Origin: Rhynchopus euleeides
Taxonomy: Eukaryota; Euglenozoa; Diplonemea; Diplonemida; Diplonemidae
Length of the DNA stretch: 64,000 bases
Direction: 5' to 3'
Assembly (NCBI GenBank): GCA_963210315.1
Contig: OY723253.1
Coordinates: 1,550,001-1,614,000, forward strand
Both the position numbers and the translations under genes were made by a program. Every line of letters begins with the position of its first letter. Position 1 is the first letter of the stretch. Shown here in pieces: positions 51,572-63,369 of this stretch. The notes under the pieces are model-generated. The model did not search any database. It was not told the DNA's origin and saw only the letters and a list, made by a program, of their open reading frames with translations.

Positions 51572-52738
51572 GGGGGGGTCAAATGGGGGTGACAAACACG
51601 ATTTTTCAAAAAACCGGCGCAGAGGCCCCAAAGCCCCCGTAAACCCTCCAAACCCCCCCAGATCGGTCCGGAAACCCATCGAACCCCACTTTTCCACCAT
51701 TCCGGGCACCTCAGGTGCCCGAATTGGGGTACCTAAATTTTGTGCCACCGTTTGGTACCGGACAGTGCCACTGTGTGGGAGGTTGGAAAAGAAAATGCCC
51801 CAACACACCACATCTGAGGGTTGCAATGCATGTTGCTTGCCAACCACGTCATCCGGTGGGTGTCAGGCGCTATGTAGGTGGCATGAGCCAGGTCTTCGAT
51901 GTGTTGTTGGCTATGTATGTTGTTGGCTTGTATATGTACCTCCCTGCCTGCGGCACAGGCACTGCCTTTGTCCCCCACACCAGCCACAGAGAGCGTATTG
52001 TACTCGGTCCACGGTTGCTGATTCATTGTGATGCGTTGTATCCTCGAGTGAACGTCACACACTAGTGGCACCACCACCCGCCATCCGAGAGCTGTATTGA
52101 CTTTGCGCCCTTCCGTTGCATTCACCTCGCCACGCATATTGCACCGTTCAGTACCAGTGCTCTTGGGCCAGGCAAAGTAGACCGCAGCAACTACCAATTC
52201 TGGCACAATGGGTACCACGACAGCGCACTTCGTGTGTTCCCGGAATGTACAGCTCGTGTTGCAACAGTCGTTGTCAACACATCCCGGTTGTGGAGCACTG
52301 CTGCACAGGAATCACACGACCATCTGGACTGTTCCGTACCTACAGGCAGCCTCCCGGTGCATGGTGGCAGGGAGGTACATATACAAGCCAGAACTCATCG
52401 AAGACCTGGCTAATGCCACCTACATAGCGCCTGACACCCACCGGATGACGTGGTTGGCAAGCAACATGCATTGCAACCCTCAGATGTGGTGTGTTGGGGC
52501 ATTTTCTTTTCCAACCTCCCACACAGTGGCACTGTCCGGTACCAAACGGTGGCACAAAATTTAGGTACCCCAATTCGGGCACCTGAGGTGCCCGGAATGG
52601 TGGAAAAGTGGGGTTCGATGGGTTTCCGGACCGATCTGGGGGGGTTTGGAGGGTTTACGGGGGCTTTGGGGCCTCTGCGTCGGTTTTTTGAAAAATCGTG
52701 TTTGTCCACGTAAAAGGGTGGCATTTGACCCCCCCCCC
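51572..52738. mobile_element. Foldback/MITE-like element family F1, copy C
   Basis: 1167 bp, same orientation as copy A, TA flanks at 51570-51571 and 52739-52740 between C runs. A short insertion near 51904 (TTGGCTATGTATGTTG) distinguishes it from copies A and B. Confidence 0.85.
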
Positions 52739-52789
52739 TACCCCCCCCCCCCCCTTGTACCTGTACAGGGGGGGGTACTTTTACCCAAT

Positions 52790-53700
52790 TGGCATTTCCC
52801 AGTAAGTGGTGTCAATAGGCACCCCATGGCCAAAATGACCCCACCACAATCCGCACGGATCCCAAATATCCCAAAGAACGGGTTTTTGGAAAATCCGAGG
52901 GGGGGGTCCCGCTGGGTGGGTAGGTGGGGTGGGGTGTGGGCTGGTGAAGGTGGCTGCCTCCCAGCCACCTTCACCCATGACCAGTCCCTGAACCAGACCC
53001 ACGTTTCATGGGCGAAACTTGGCTCGTACACCACCAAAGTGACCCCACTGTGATCCGCAAAAATTCTAAACGTTCAAAAGAAAGGGGTTTTGGAACACCC
53101 GAGGAGGGGGTCCCACTGGGTGGGTGGGGTGGGGTGTGGGCTGACTGCCTCCCAGCCACGCTGACCAGCCCCTGAACTAGACCCGTGTTTCATGGGTGAT
53201 GCTTGGCTCGCACACCACCAAAGTGACCCCACTGTGATCCGCACAAATTCCAAACGTTCAAAAGAAAGGGGTTTTGGAACACCCGTGGAGGGGGTCCCGC
53301 TGGGTGGGTGGGTGTGGCTGCCTCCCAGTCACATTCCCTTAGGACCAGCCCCTGAACCAGAGGCACATTTCATGGACGGTGTTTGGCTCCTAGACCCACA
53401 AAGTGACCCCACTACGATTCGCAAAAGTTCCAAACGTTCAGAAGAACGGGGTTTTGGAATACCCGAGGAGGGGGTCCCGCTGGGTGGGTGGGCTGGTGTG
53501 GCTGCCTCCCAGTCACATCCTCCTGGGGCCAGCCTCCTATGACCAGACCCTGAATCAGACCCACATTTCATGGGTGAAGCTTGACACCTCGACCCACAGT
53601 GTGACCCCACTACGATCCGCACAGATTCCAAATAGTCAAAAGAAAGGGGTTTCGGAACACCCGAGGAGGGGGTCCCGCTGATTTTGGGTCACTTTCGGGT
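52790..53700 (+). repeat. Tandem satellite, five units of about 180-200 bp
   Basis: Units are marked by TGACCCCAC at 52836, 53040, 53224, 53404 and 53602 (spacing about 204, 184, 180 and 198). Each continues with a TCCGCA...TTCAAAAGAAAGGGG segment, CCGAGGAGGGGGTCCCGCTG, GGTGGGTGG and ACCAGACCC...TTTCATGGG. Single diverged copies occur at about 5.8, 9.3, 15.1, 15.35 and 15.65 kb. Confidence 0.85.
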
Positions 53701-53873
53701 GATGTCAGGTACCTGGAGTGACCGCAGGTAGCCCATTTTCAGGGTGGGAGCCCTACTCGTACGTCACCCAGATTCAGCCCAAACCGTGCACCTCGGGTGC
53801 ACGGTCGCCGGCAGCGCGCGGGCACCCGGAAACAGGCCGCATTTGCGCGCGCTGCCTGCACCCTGCACGCCAG

Positions 53874-53904
<31 letters not shown>
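53874..53904. repeat. 31-nt poly-C run
   Basis: 31 consecutive C followed by GGGG. The longest homopolymer in the window. Confidence 0.9.
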
Positions 53905-53906
<2 letters not shown>

Positions 53907-54190
53907 GGCTGTAAGCGACCCCCCAGAAAATTACCCCAGCCACTGCCCCCCCCCCCCCTCCCCAAACCGGCAATCGAGGTGCAGTCATTCATGCCTTCAT
54001 CGGCATTCCCTCCACCCCCCCCCTCCCTCCCCCCTCCTTCCCCTACCTGCATAAAGAGTGAAGGGAGGTCGACTCCGCCTTACAATTCTCCACTTCACCC
54101 CCCCCCCATTCCGCCTTCTCCCCCATAGGGGCTTGTGGGCTGCCGTGCGTCGGCTGCACCTCCCTCTCACCAGGTCTCAGAGACTACCTC

Positions 54191-54267
54191 GCGGGCCCGG
54201 GGTTCTCTCGGTGTGTACCTTCGGGGCTACACTGCGGTGCCAGCACGCTAACCCAAATTGCAATACG
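54191..54267 (+). repeat. Diverged solo copy of retroelement 3' sequence
   Basis: GCGGGCCCGG... through CCAGCACGCTAACCCAAATT and GCAATACG matches the sequence after the PCGVT stop codon at 5580-5657 and 10437-10514. Confidence 0.75.
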
Positions 54268-57200
54268 AGACTACCTGAAAATTGAGTGAAGGGGATTCGA
54301 CTCTACGGGTTGTGTTTCTCTGCGTTGGTCTATCCCCCACCCCCCACCTTCCCCGTTCCCCACGCGATGTCCAAGCATTTTTTTCCCGCTGCTTCCCTGA
54401 GAGAGTGCGCAATCTCGCCTTTTTTTGTTTCGGTGCACATCTTCTCAGCTCCCTTCTCCCCTGTTTGGCCGTCGGTGCCAAAAAATATTGATCTCTGCGA
54501 TGCACCACAAGGATGATGATGATCCCCTGTTCTTCTTTTTCTTCCACCTCTCCCTCCCTCCCTTCTTCTTTATACCCCCCCCCCCCCCACCCCCCTTTTA
54601 CCCCACCCGCACCTTCCCGCCTCTATCTGCGGTGGAACTCTGGTTGCAAGATGGAATATGCCTCCATTCTCTACCCCCCCTCCCCCCCCCCCCCACCAAC
54701 CCCCCGTGTTCTGTTAAGGCAGCACCAGCCCATAGACAGGGGAGGGGGAGTATCAAACAAGCAAGACAACTTTACAAAAAAATATCCAAATTCGAAGGAA
54801 CAGCAAACGAAAGGGAGTAGAGTGCGTCGGAGGCAGGGAATCAAGGCCCCCCCATTGTGCAAAGATTAGCCACGTTTTGCTCCTGGAAGACAGGGTGGTG
54901 ATGCGCAGCCTTCCGAGTGGGTGCCGAACCCTTCCTGGGTGACGCCTCCCCGGTGCGTTGTGATCACATGTGGAGGATGTGAGGAGTACATCACGGCCCA
55001 CTTGATGTCACCGTCATTGCTCTCACAGAGTACCGTGGCGCTATGAGTACGCGCGTGGGTCGCTGACCTGCCCTGCGTGGCGTTCGACACGCCGACAGAG
55101 ACGAGGGCGTCGCGTTGATGTGTGTTTTAAGCTGTTAAGTCCGGCTGGTGGTACGCCATGCAGAGCAACGTTGCTCGTCGGCTGACAGAGAGCACCTCAC
55201 TTGTTGTGAGGCGCACCATGTCCCCTAGAAAGAACAAAAATTATATTGAGGAACGAGGAACAAGAAATATGAATCAACAAAAAAAATGCCAGCCCCTTGA
55301 GTTTGACGACACATGTTGCTATTTCGTCGTCGAGATGACAGGGAACGCCGGAGGGGGTGTGTGTTGGGGGCGGTATATCTCGTGAGGTGCATCCGCCACG
55401 GGCCTTTTACAAAAAAATGAAAATCGGCAGGGGGGGAGTGGGGGCGGCGGCGGCGAACATGTCAAACCAATGCAAACCAAAACTGGCAAACCATATGTGT
55501 TTTTTTTTCGTGCGTCTTTTTCTCCCGTTCTCTTTGCACAACAGATCACCTTTCGCACGCAAAGGGCCTGTCCTTTCCAGCCCTCCCTCTGGTGTGATAC
55601 ATCCGACGCTGACCACCCGGCCCGTTGGCGATGATTTTCCCACGATTGGTGAGCTCCCACCCAAGGTTAGTTTTTTTGCGTGACCGAATAACGAATAGTA
55701 TTGTGCTCGCCAGGTCTGACCGTCCCTGCATGGCAGATCTGGTTATTAATGACAGGCATGATACGCAACACATACACGGGTGCGGGTGTCCACTGTAATT
55801 AGCTGGACAGCAAGGACACTCTCTGGAGCAGCGTGCAAACATGTTTGCTGAATTGCCCTCGCATAAATTATCCCCCTTTTTTTTGGTAGTGAAACCGCCC
55901 CTCCAGAGTATTACGGGCAGGGCGGGAATAACACACAAAGGAAAGGACGTCATGCGATAGATCCGGCCTTCACAGGAATCTGGCTCTTTTGCAGCTCGTG
56001 AATTGTTGAAGCCGAGACGGATCCGGCCCACCCATTTTTTTTGCTGCGCGCGCACACAGCTTTACCCTGTCATCCCCCCCCCCCCCCTGCCCCCCCTCTC
56101 TCTCTCTCTTCTCACTCCCGATTGCTGTTGGCGTGTGTGACATCATCTTACTCGCAATGCAAGAAATTAGGGCAGTTCAACCAGTGCGCGATAGTCAGCG
56201 GGCATGATCTCTGCCCCATCGATCCATTTCCCCCCTCCCTGACGGAGCCCTGTCGGGCTGCAGCAGGGTGGTGAGCACGCCAGGCTCCAATCGCTTGGAT
56301 GGGTTCTCAGAGAGCGGCAGTGCCTCTCGGCCCACAAACCACACTTGGTCTCTGATGAGGAAATGGCGGAACAGTGCCCAGGCCCAGAGCCTGTTCGAAT
56401 TCCCCTTTTTGTATTCTTTGCTTTTATCCTGTTTTCGCAGGAAGAAGAGAGATGCGGGTGGGGATGGGGAGGTGGGTCTGTGGTGCAGTGGCGCTGCTTC
56501 ACAGCTTACTCTCTGGGTGGTGAAGGGCACCGCGGGGGGGTTGCTGGGCTGCCTTCTACCAAGTGATACCCTGGCACTTTCCAACACTTGAATGCACGAT
56601 CCATAATCATGCAACCAAAGCAGGCTTTGCAAAGCGTGGCTAGCCACCACACCATTGATCTGGTGTTTGGGGGCGGGTGAAAGAGTGAGAGGGGGCCATA
56701 TGCTGTGGCTTCGCGGATTGGCTGCCCACAGCACTGTGACAGATCCGTCTATTCCCTCCACCTCCCCCCCTCCCACCCACACACCCCCACACCACCCTCC
56801 CCTAGTCCTGCTGACCCATTTCCTCTTTCTCTCCCCCCCCACCCACCCCCGACTCCCCTCATTTCTGCGACTCTTGTAGTTAAAACGCTCTGCCTTTGGA
56901 GAGAGAAAAACCTTCCCCCCCTCCCTGCCCCCATTTCGCCTTCATTCTCTCTTCTCCATTTTCACCCCCACACCCCACACCCCCACCCCAAGAGGCCATC
57001 CTCAAGAAGATATGATGCACCAGACATCCACTCCCGACATCAAACCGTTCCTAAAGACTGGAGTATCAAAGCCAAGCGGGACTGCTCTTTGTCGGCTATA
57101 TTCCATATTCCGGGCCTGTCTTTATAACTGCCAGATCGAGCTTGATGAGCGGTTGCAATTTTTTTTGGCGACCTTTTCTTTTTATTTTTCTTGTTGTTGT

Positions 57201-60106
57201 TGTTGTTTTTTTTTTTGCCAAGGCCGGGTTGCTCGCTGATTAGCAGTGCAGGGCATCGCAAAAAAAAAGAAGAGAACAAAAAAGAAAACTCAGTGGGGTG
57301 AAAAAAAGTGCGTGACAATACCAAACACATCCCCAAGCTCCAAATTGTGTGAGTGTGAGTGAGTGAGCGTGTGTGTGTGACCGTGAGAGGTTTATCTTTG
57401 TCTAAGCTATTCGCCGTACGGGCCATTTGCGAACGCTTCGCATGCCTGACAGGCTGTGGAGATGTCTTGCCTATTAGGGGACCACCACTCACCCTCCACC
57501 CCCAACAAATTTCCCTTCTGTGCTCACCCGATGCTCACGCCTTGTGAGCGACACTCGCTATTTTGCGTGACAGCTTCGACAAGAGCTGTTGCCAACGCCT
57601 GTTGCCAGCTCAGGTCCCTGCTGTGAGAATGTCGTGAGGTGGAAAAATTACTCTCGGCTGTTCATTACAACGCCGAGAGAGGAAGCGCGCGTGCGTTGGG
57701 TGGGTGATCGCATCTCGAGCGTGTCCTCAGTGTGTTCTACACAACAACAAAATATCCACGTGTGTCTGGGCTGCGTGCATCACACTCTCCCCCCATTATC
57801 GCTTGTAGTGATGTCGTGTGCGTTCCCCCCCCCCCACCCTGATCCAATATTGCGGGAAGGTGGGAGGCTTGCCTTGACCTTCACTCTCGACAATTGAACC
57901 CCGATTAATTCAGAGGACGGTTGCTCGCATCAACCCCTCCAAGAAAAACATCCGACTTCCCCTGTGACCTCTCTGAGACAAAACTCGTCGCGGTGAGCCG
58001 TTGTGGCAGAAATCACCCCATGCACGCCATGCTTGTGACGAGGCAATGTGATACAGTACGAAACAAAGGCAATAAGGCATTGTGAATGGACGATGGGAAT
58101 GAAGATGTGCAAAAGGTGGACACACCTGTGCGGGCCCTTCACAGAAGTGGAACAGCCTGCCTTTCGGGGAGGGGCGGTGGTGTATTGTCGCCTCTTTGCT
58201 CCGACGAATGATGTCATAGCCTGTTCAGCTCACCCTCCAGGCTGTTGATCGTCAGAGCCAAGGCCAGCGCCTCGCTATCCATGCATTGGTTTGGGATAGT
58301 GGGAAATCCGAACCGCCGCCACCTCCGGCATCGACCCCGAAGCTGTAGAAGTATTTTATTCAGGTGCTCCAGGGATCAAGTGCCACACAAAGGGCCCATT
58401 CATACCCAGCTCCCGATGCCTTGACACTGCTATTTCTGTATGTATTTCATCGATACCACGAGTCTCGGATTGAGTTGTTCAGGGGAACGACTCACCCCAC
58501 CCCCCCGTGGTCTTGCATATTTCGTGAGTGTCATGAGGTTTTTGCGGGTTTTTTTACGTGCCTGTTCCTCCCCTGCCATGCAGCTGCTGACCATCATCAT
58601 GTTTTGGCGGCTTTTTAGCCCCTCCTCTGCTCTGCCGATGTAATTGCGTGCCGCTCTTTCCCCGTGGTTTTTTGAATGGGGCAAAGAGTCAACAGCGACA
58701 CAAAAAAAATGACCGCCTTCATGGGACCCGGCATTTTTTCTATGACTGTCGAGGCGAGATCCGCTGCAGGAGGGAAAGGGGGCGGGGTGGGATGCATTTT
58801 ACAAGGGGTTGCCACTTCGGCCCACTTCCCATGCCAAGGGCTGATCATTCGTTGGCCATTTTTCAACAAAAAGAAGGTGAAGCGACAAGCGCGTGGTGTG
58901 GGGTGTGAGTGCGATGTACGCTACGATTCACCCCCGCCCCCCAGCGCGTTCTGATCATCCCGTGATTTTGTCTACCCCTTTCATTTCTGGCCTGGCTTCG
59001 ATCGTGGGAAAGTTTCCTCCCCGGTTTGACGGATCAAACGGGATCGCACTCAGTTGAGGGACCAAGCGCCTTCAAAAAAATCCTCGCCCCCGTTCGTCAT
59101 AATTTCTTTGAATATGTGTCTTGAAACGGTGTCTACCTGCTGTGATCTGAAGGTCCACAGCATGCTTCCAGTCACGATCACTGATTTGCCCTAACTGTAC
59201 TGCCCCTACGTTGCCGGTCTTGCCGCAGCGTTTCAGAGTGTTCCAGAGACTGTCCTGGGATCCAGGGGCAACAGTGAGCACATGCAATGTATATATTCAA
59301 TGTATCACGCAGGTATGAATATTGCTGCTCCTCGGAGCAGACACGATCGCATGTACACAGCCAATCACCCCCCACCCCCCCCGTGTTCCAGAAAAGCTTT
59401 ACATCCTTGTCTGCAGCAAAGAATACCCGAGGGGTGCTTCACAAATATAAACTCGGCACTGAGGTTGTCTGGGTTATAGCCTGGGCGAAAGCTGGCTAGT
59501 TGGGGCTCCGACCACAGTGCCGTGTGTTTCACACGCAACAAGTGTAAAATGACGGGGCCCAGGTCGACAGTTCTGGAGTGGCAAAACAAAGCACCCGCCC
59601 CTGTTTAACCTGGCGACAGCTTGCAATTGAACGAAACCAAAGAGGCAAAATTAGTCAGCAGAGGCAGATTGCCAGACATAACAGGCTGGCTTGCGGGACC
59701 TCTCCCCCCCACACGCATGCCGAAGCCTCTCGGCACTGGCTCACTGATATAGCCTTGCACACAGCAGTCTTTGTCCTGAAGAACTCAGTGCTGTAGGTGA
59801 GGCACATACGTTGCCTTCGTCTGGGGTACCTTCCCCTCGTTCGTGCGCTTGCCTTGCACGATGAGCAGTATCATGACTGCAAAGCGGTGGTGGTTCTGAG
59901 GGTGATGTGTTCTCTGGGGCTTGCCCCCCGCCAGTCCCTTCGAAGCACACACCGGATACTGCAAAACTTATCTGCGGGGCACTGGTTTCACTGGGCTTGG
60001 GGAAGGGCATCTCGTTCGCCCCCCACCCCCTCCGAGGTCGTCGTTCCAAAAACAAAACGTTCAATTTCACGACTATACATCCACTACACGGTGGACTCCC
60101 ACCCCC

Positions 60107-60342
60107 TGGAGCGGGGGTCTGGGGCGGGGGTCTGGGCGAGTGGGGGTCTGGACCCCCGCGAGCGGGGGTATGGACCCCCGCTAGCGGGAGTCTGGACCCC
60201 CGCGAGTGGGGGTCTGGACCCCCGCTAGCGGGAGTCTGCCCTGCTATTTTTGGTGCCCAGACGACCCCCGCGAGCGGGGTCCAGACCCCCACTCGCGGGG
60301 GTCCCGACCCCCGCGAGCGGGGGTCTGGACCCCCGATATTCC
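60107..60342. repeat. Palindromic GC minisatellite
   Basis: About ten degenerate units of GGGGGTCTGGACCCCCGCGAG type. Each unit junction is itself a palindrome (CCCCCGCGAGCGGGGG or CCCCCGCTAGCGGGAG). Confidence 0.85.
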
Positions 60343-60867
60343 GATATCCCAAAAAGGTGCACCCTGACGTGTGGGAGTCCGCCGTGTACCGTTCCCCCCC
60401 CCCACCCCCCCCCCCCCCTCCCATTTTTTTCCAACCAACACAACCCCCGAAAGAAACAAGTCATTGCATGTGGTGGGGACAGTGGGGAGAAATTGGCTGC
60501 ATCCTACCAGAGGCACGCACGGCAGCCTCTGGATGTTCAGTCTTTGGGAGTGGGGGGGGGAGGGTGGAAACTTGGATTTTATGGCGTATTTTTTTTGTCG
60601 GGTCGTCAACAGGCCTGTGCCTAAGTCGGATGTAGATGTAAGGGTCGGCCTCAGGGAAAAAAAGTTCCCACTTTTTTCTTCCCATATTTTTAGTGGGGGT
60701 TGTTTTGGGGGGTTTTTAGGAATTTTTTTGGGGGGGGGATATGCCTGGCCTTTTTTGGGCACGCTCCGCACCCCCGCTGACACGGGTGCTGTGCTGAGTG
60801 CCGTCCTGCAGCTGCTCGCGACCACGGTGCTCGTGGCCGCGGGTGGCTGTTTGGGCCGAATTATTGT

Positions 60868-60895
60868 ACAGCCTCCGTGAATAATCGGAGGCTGT
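60868..60895. repeat. Perfect 10-bp-stem hairpin
   Basis: ACAGCCTCCG, loop TGAATAAT, CGGAGGCTGT. Confidence 0.75.
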
Positions 60896-60989
60896 GCAAG
60901 AACTCGGAAGTGACGACGAAGACGAGGCCACGGGCGACCTCCCACGGGATGGCATCGCCCAGAGGCTTGCTCTCGAGCTCAAACCAACA

Positions 60990-61060
60990 GATGTTCACTA
61001 CCGTGGCCTCCGGCGGCTGGGGGGCTCCGCCCCCCAGACCCCCCTGTGGCTTGTGCCTGG
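60990..61060 (-). repeat. GGGGTCTGGGGGGC repeat, copy 3
   Basis: Reverse complement of 43628-43695. Similarity continues into CTTGTGCCTG and on through CCAAGTCCTT.CGCGTA at about 61068-61087. Confidence 0.8.
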
Positions 61061-63304
61061 TCTTGGAGCCAAGTCCTTGCGCGTACGGGGCTGTGGCATA
61101 TCGGTTCCAGCACCCTCGCGGGAGGCTCCCATATCAGGCGAGATCCTGTAAAACAAAACGCAAAAAAAAGAGACCCCCAGCCCAGCTGTGAATTGGTTGT
61201 GTGCAAATGCAGCAAAAGAACGCGTTTTCGCGCCGAAATACCATGTTCTGGGCTAAAAAAAGGGACCGGCGCCGAAGGAAAAAAAGTGGGAAAAAAGTTG
61301 GGTGTAAACTCTCGTTTTTGACGATTTTTGGCCATATTTAGGCACAGGCCTGGTCGTCAAGCCTCTGTCGGGACATAACAGAGAAAATAAAGCTGTGAGG
61401 TGCCAGAATTCCAGTGTTTGCAGACCGCCCCACACCCACTCACCCACTCACCCACACCACCTCATCGCCCGCCCCACCCCACCCGTTATCCCCCTTCAGA
61501 ACGAAAAGAATACCGGGTTGAAAACTTGGAAAAAAAATACTCACGCCCTACTCACATCGCCATCCTTCTTTGCGAGTCAGGAAGAGACGCGCGAACAGAG
61601 TGTCAAATAGGTAGAAGCGTGGCTTCTCTCTCTCTCTCTCCCTCTCTCTCCCCCCTCCCCTCCCTCACACCCACACCCCCTCATCCTCTTTCTCTCTCAG
61701 TATTATCCCCACACACGCCTGTGCCACCCCCCATCCCCCTGCCGACCCCCCTATTTTGCATTCCATTCATCCAGCAGGTCGCAGAGCCTGTTCCCCTGAT
61801 GGAGGTTCTCACCCCGCCCCTCCTCGCGGAAAGCTTTACAAAACAGGAGCAAAAAATGTTGAGCTATCAGCGGAGCACATTATGTGATTTTTAGCCCAAA
61901 AAAAACAGCAACAACATAACCCCGTGAATGGTTTCACCCCCCCACTCTCAAAAAAATGCTATGGACACACACACAATGCATGCGTGCAGACTTATTCACC
62001 AAACACATGATCCCCTCTCCCCCCCAAAGGGAGGTCGGTTTTTTCGCGTTTCCTCATTCTCTACATTCCCTTGTCCCCCCCCCCCCTTTTTGTTAGTCAA
62101 CTAGTTGAAGCACCTTTGGTGCGTCTTGGGGGGTCACTAGGAGGCTAGATCTGAGGAAGTATCGCGGGTGAGGAGACTGACTCTGGGTGGGCAGGCTGCC
62201 CTCTGTTACCATTTTTGTGTGTTTTACCACTTGCTGGTAGTGCTGCCAGCAAGGTTGGAAGGGAACCTTTGAGGACACTCACCACCATTCAGCAGTCCGG
62301 CTTCGGTGGCGGTTTCCTCACGGGTCCCCCGTACGTATCGACAGTTCTACTGCAGACAACTTCCCTCCTCACCCCATCCATTGTTGCCCTCTGATTCATA
62401 CCGCCTCCTAAAGTGACCCCCTCCCCCGTACCCATTCTACCCCCACGTCTCTCTCTCTCTCTCCTCTACCAAAAACTGCCTCAACAACCAGAGGTTTCCC
62501 CTTTGACTCGACTGACATGCTCTCCCTCCATCCCCATGCCCCTCTCCATCCCCCTTGCACCTGCCCTCCCCTCCCCCTTCCCACCACCATCTTGCATATT
62601 CCGGTGGGAACAAGATTGTTTCATCACAGTACAGCGCCCCACCCCACCCTCAGCATGAAGCAGGGAGCTGAGAGGAGTGAAGGGAGGGCGAGATTGGTTC
62701 GTAACTTAGGTCAGACAAAAAACAATGGAGAGCGAGATGGTCTGGGAACATGCCGCCCCAGAGGTGATTTTCTTTTGTTTTGTAATGGGTTCGGTTCGAA
62801 ATGGGAGGGGAGGGGGGGGATGGGGATGGTTGAGCTGTGTGCCTCGAGCTGTGAGATAAAAAAACATGGCTGGAGCTCACCCGGGGCACAGCCGAAACAA
62901 CCGTTCAAAAAGAGTCTGCCAGCGCGCAGCAAAAGCAGCGAAGCTTCCGCAGCACGGTGTTTCAGAGCAAACAGGCAAGGTCAAGCCATGTGAGAAACGC
63001 CACAAAATAAAAACAAAGCAAAAATCAGCAAAAATAAAACAAAAACAAACTGCAAACCGCCACCAAAAAAAACCGCCAGAAAAAAAAACACGAAAGCAAC
63101 CAGAAACCGAACGTCCTGAAGAACAACACACCCGCCAAAATTTCCACACACACAGAAAAAAACACAAAAAAAAACAACGCGCTCTCTCCTGGCCGAGGCC
63201 CCTCCCCCCTCCCCTCCTCTACCCCCTCCTTTTGCCCTCTAACACCCATCTGCCTCTCTGCGCCACCCATCATCGCCACCCCACTTCCACACACACCCAC
63301 CACA

Positions 63305-63346
63305 GGTGATGCCAGCCACCCAACCCCGGTGAGCCTGCCCCCCGCA
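63305..63346 (+). promoter_or_regulatory. Candidate trans-splice acceptors upstream of the last gene
   Basis: CACCCACCACAG ends at 63305 and CTGCCCCCCGCAG at 63346. Both lie within 65 nt of the ATG at 63370 and follow a 130-nt C/T-rich stretch. Confidence 0.4.
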
Positions 63347-63369
63347 GGGGATCGCCTCCTTTTCTAACG

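Larger units (their letters stand above)
54268..63304. other. 9 kb gene-poor region
   Basis: Dominated by C/T-rich tracts, poly-C runs, CT repeats (for example 61626-61648 and 62449-62462) and A-rich patches. I found no coding region worth calling on either strand. A short charged frame at about 60892-60985 (ELGSDDEDEATGDLPRDG) may be a gene scrap. Confidence 0.5.

Noticed and set aside
52790-53700. Regularly spaced repeats considered as a CRISPR array
   Set aside because: Units of 180-200 bp with no short unique spacers; this is a satellite in a eukaryotic genome.
62866-63309. Lys/Gln/His-rich open frame just before the last gene
   Set aside because: Translation of A-rich and C-rich simple sequence that forms the 5' flank of the gene at 63370.
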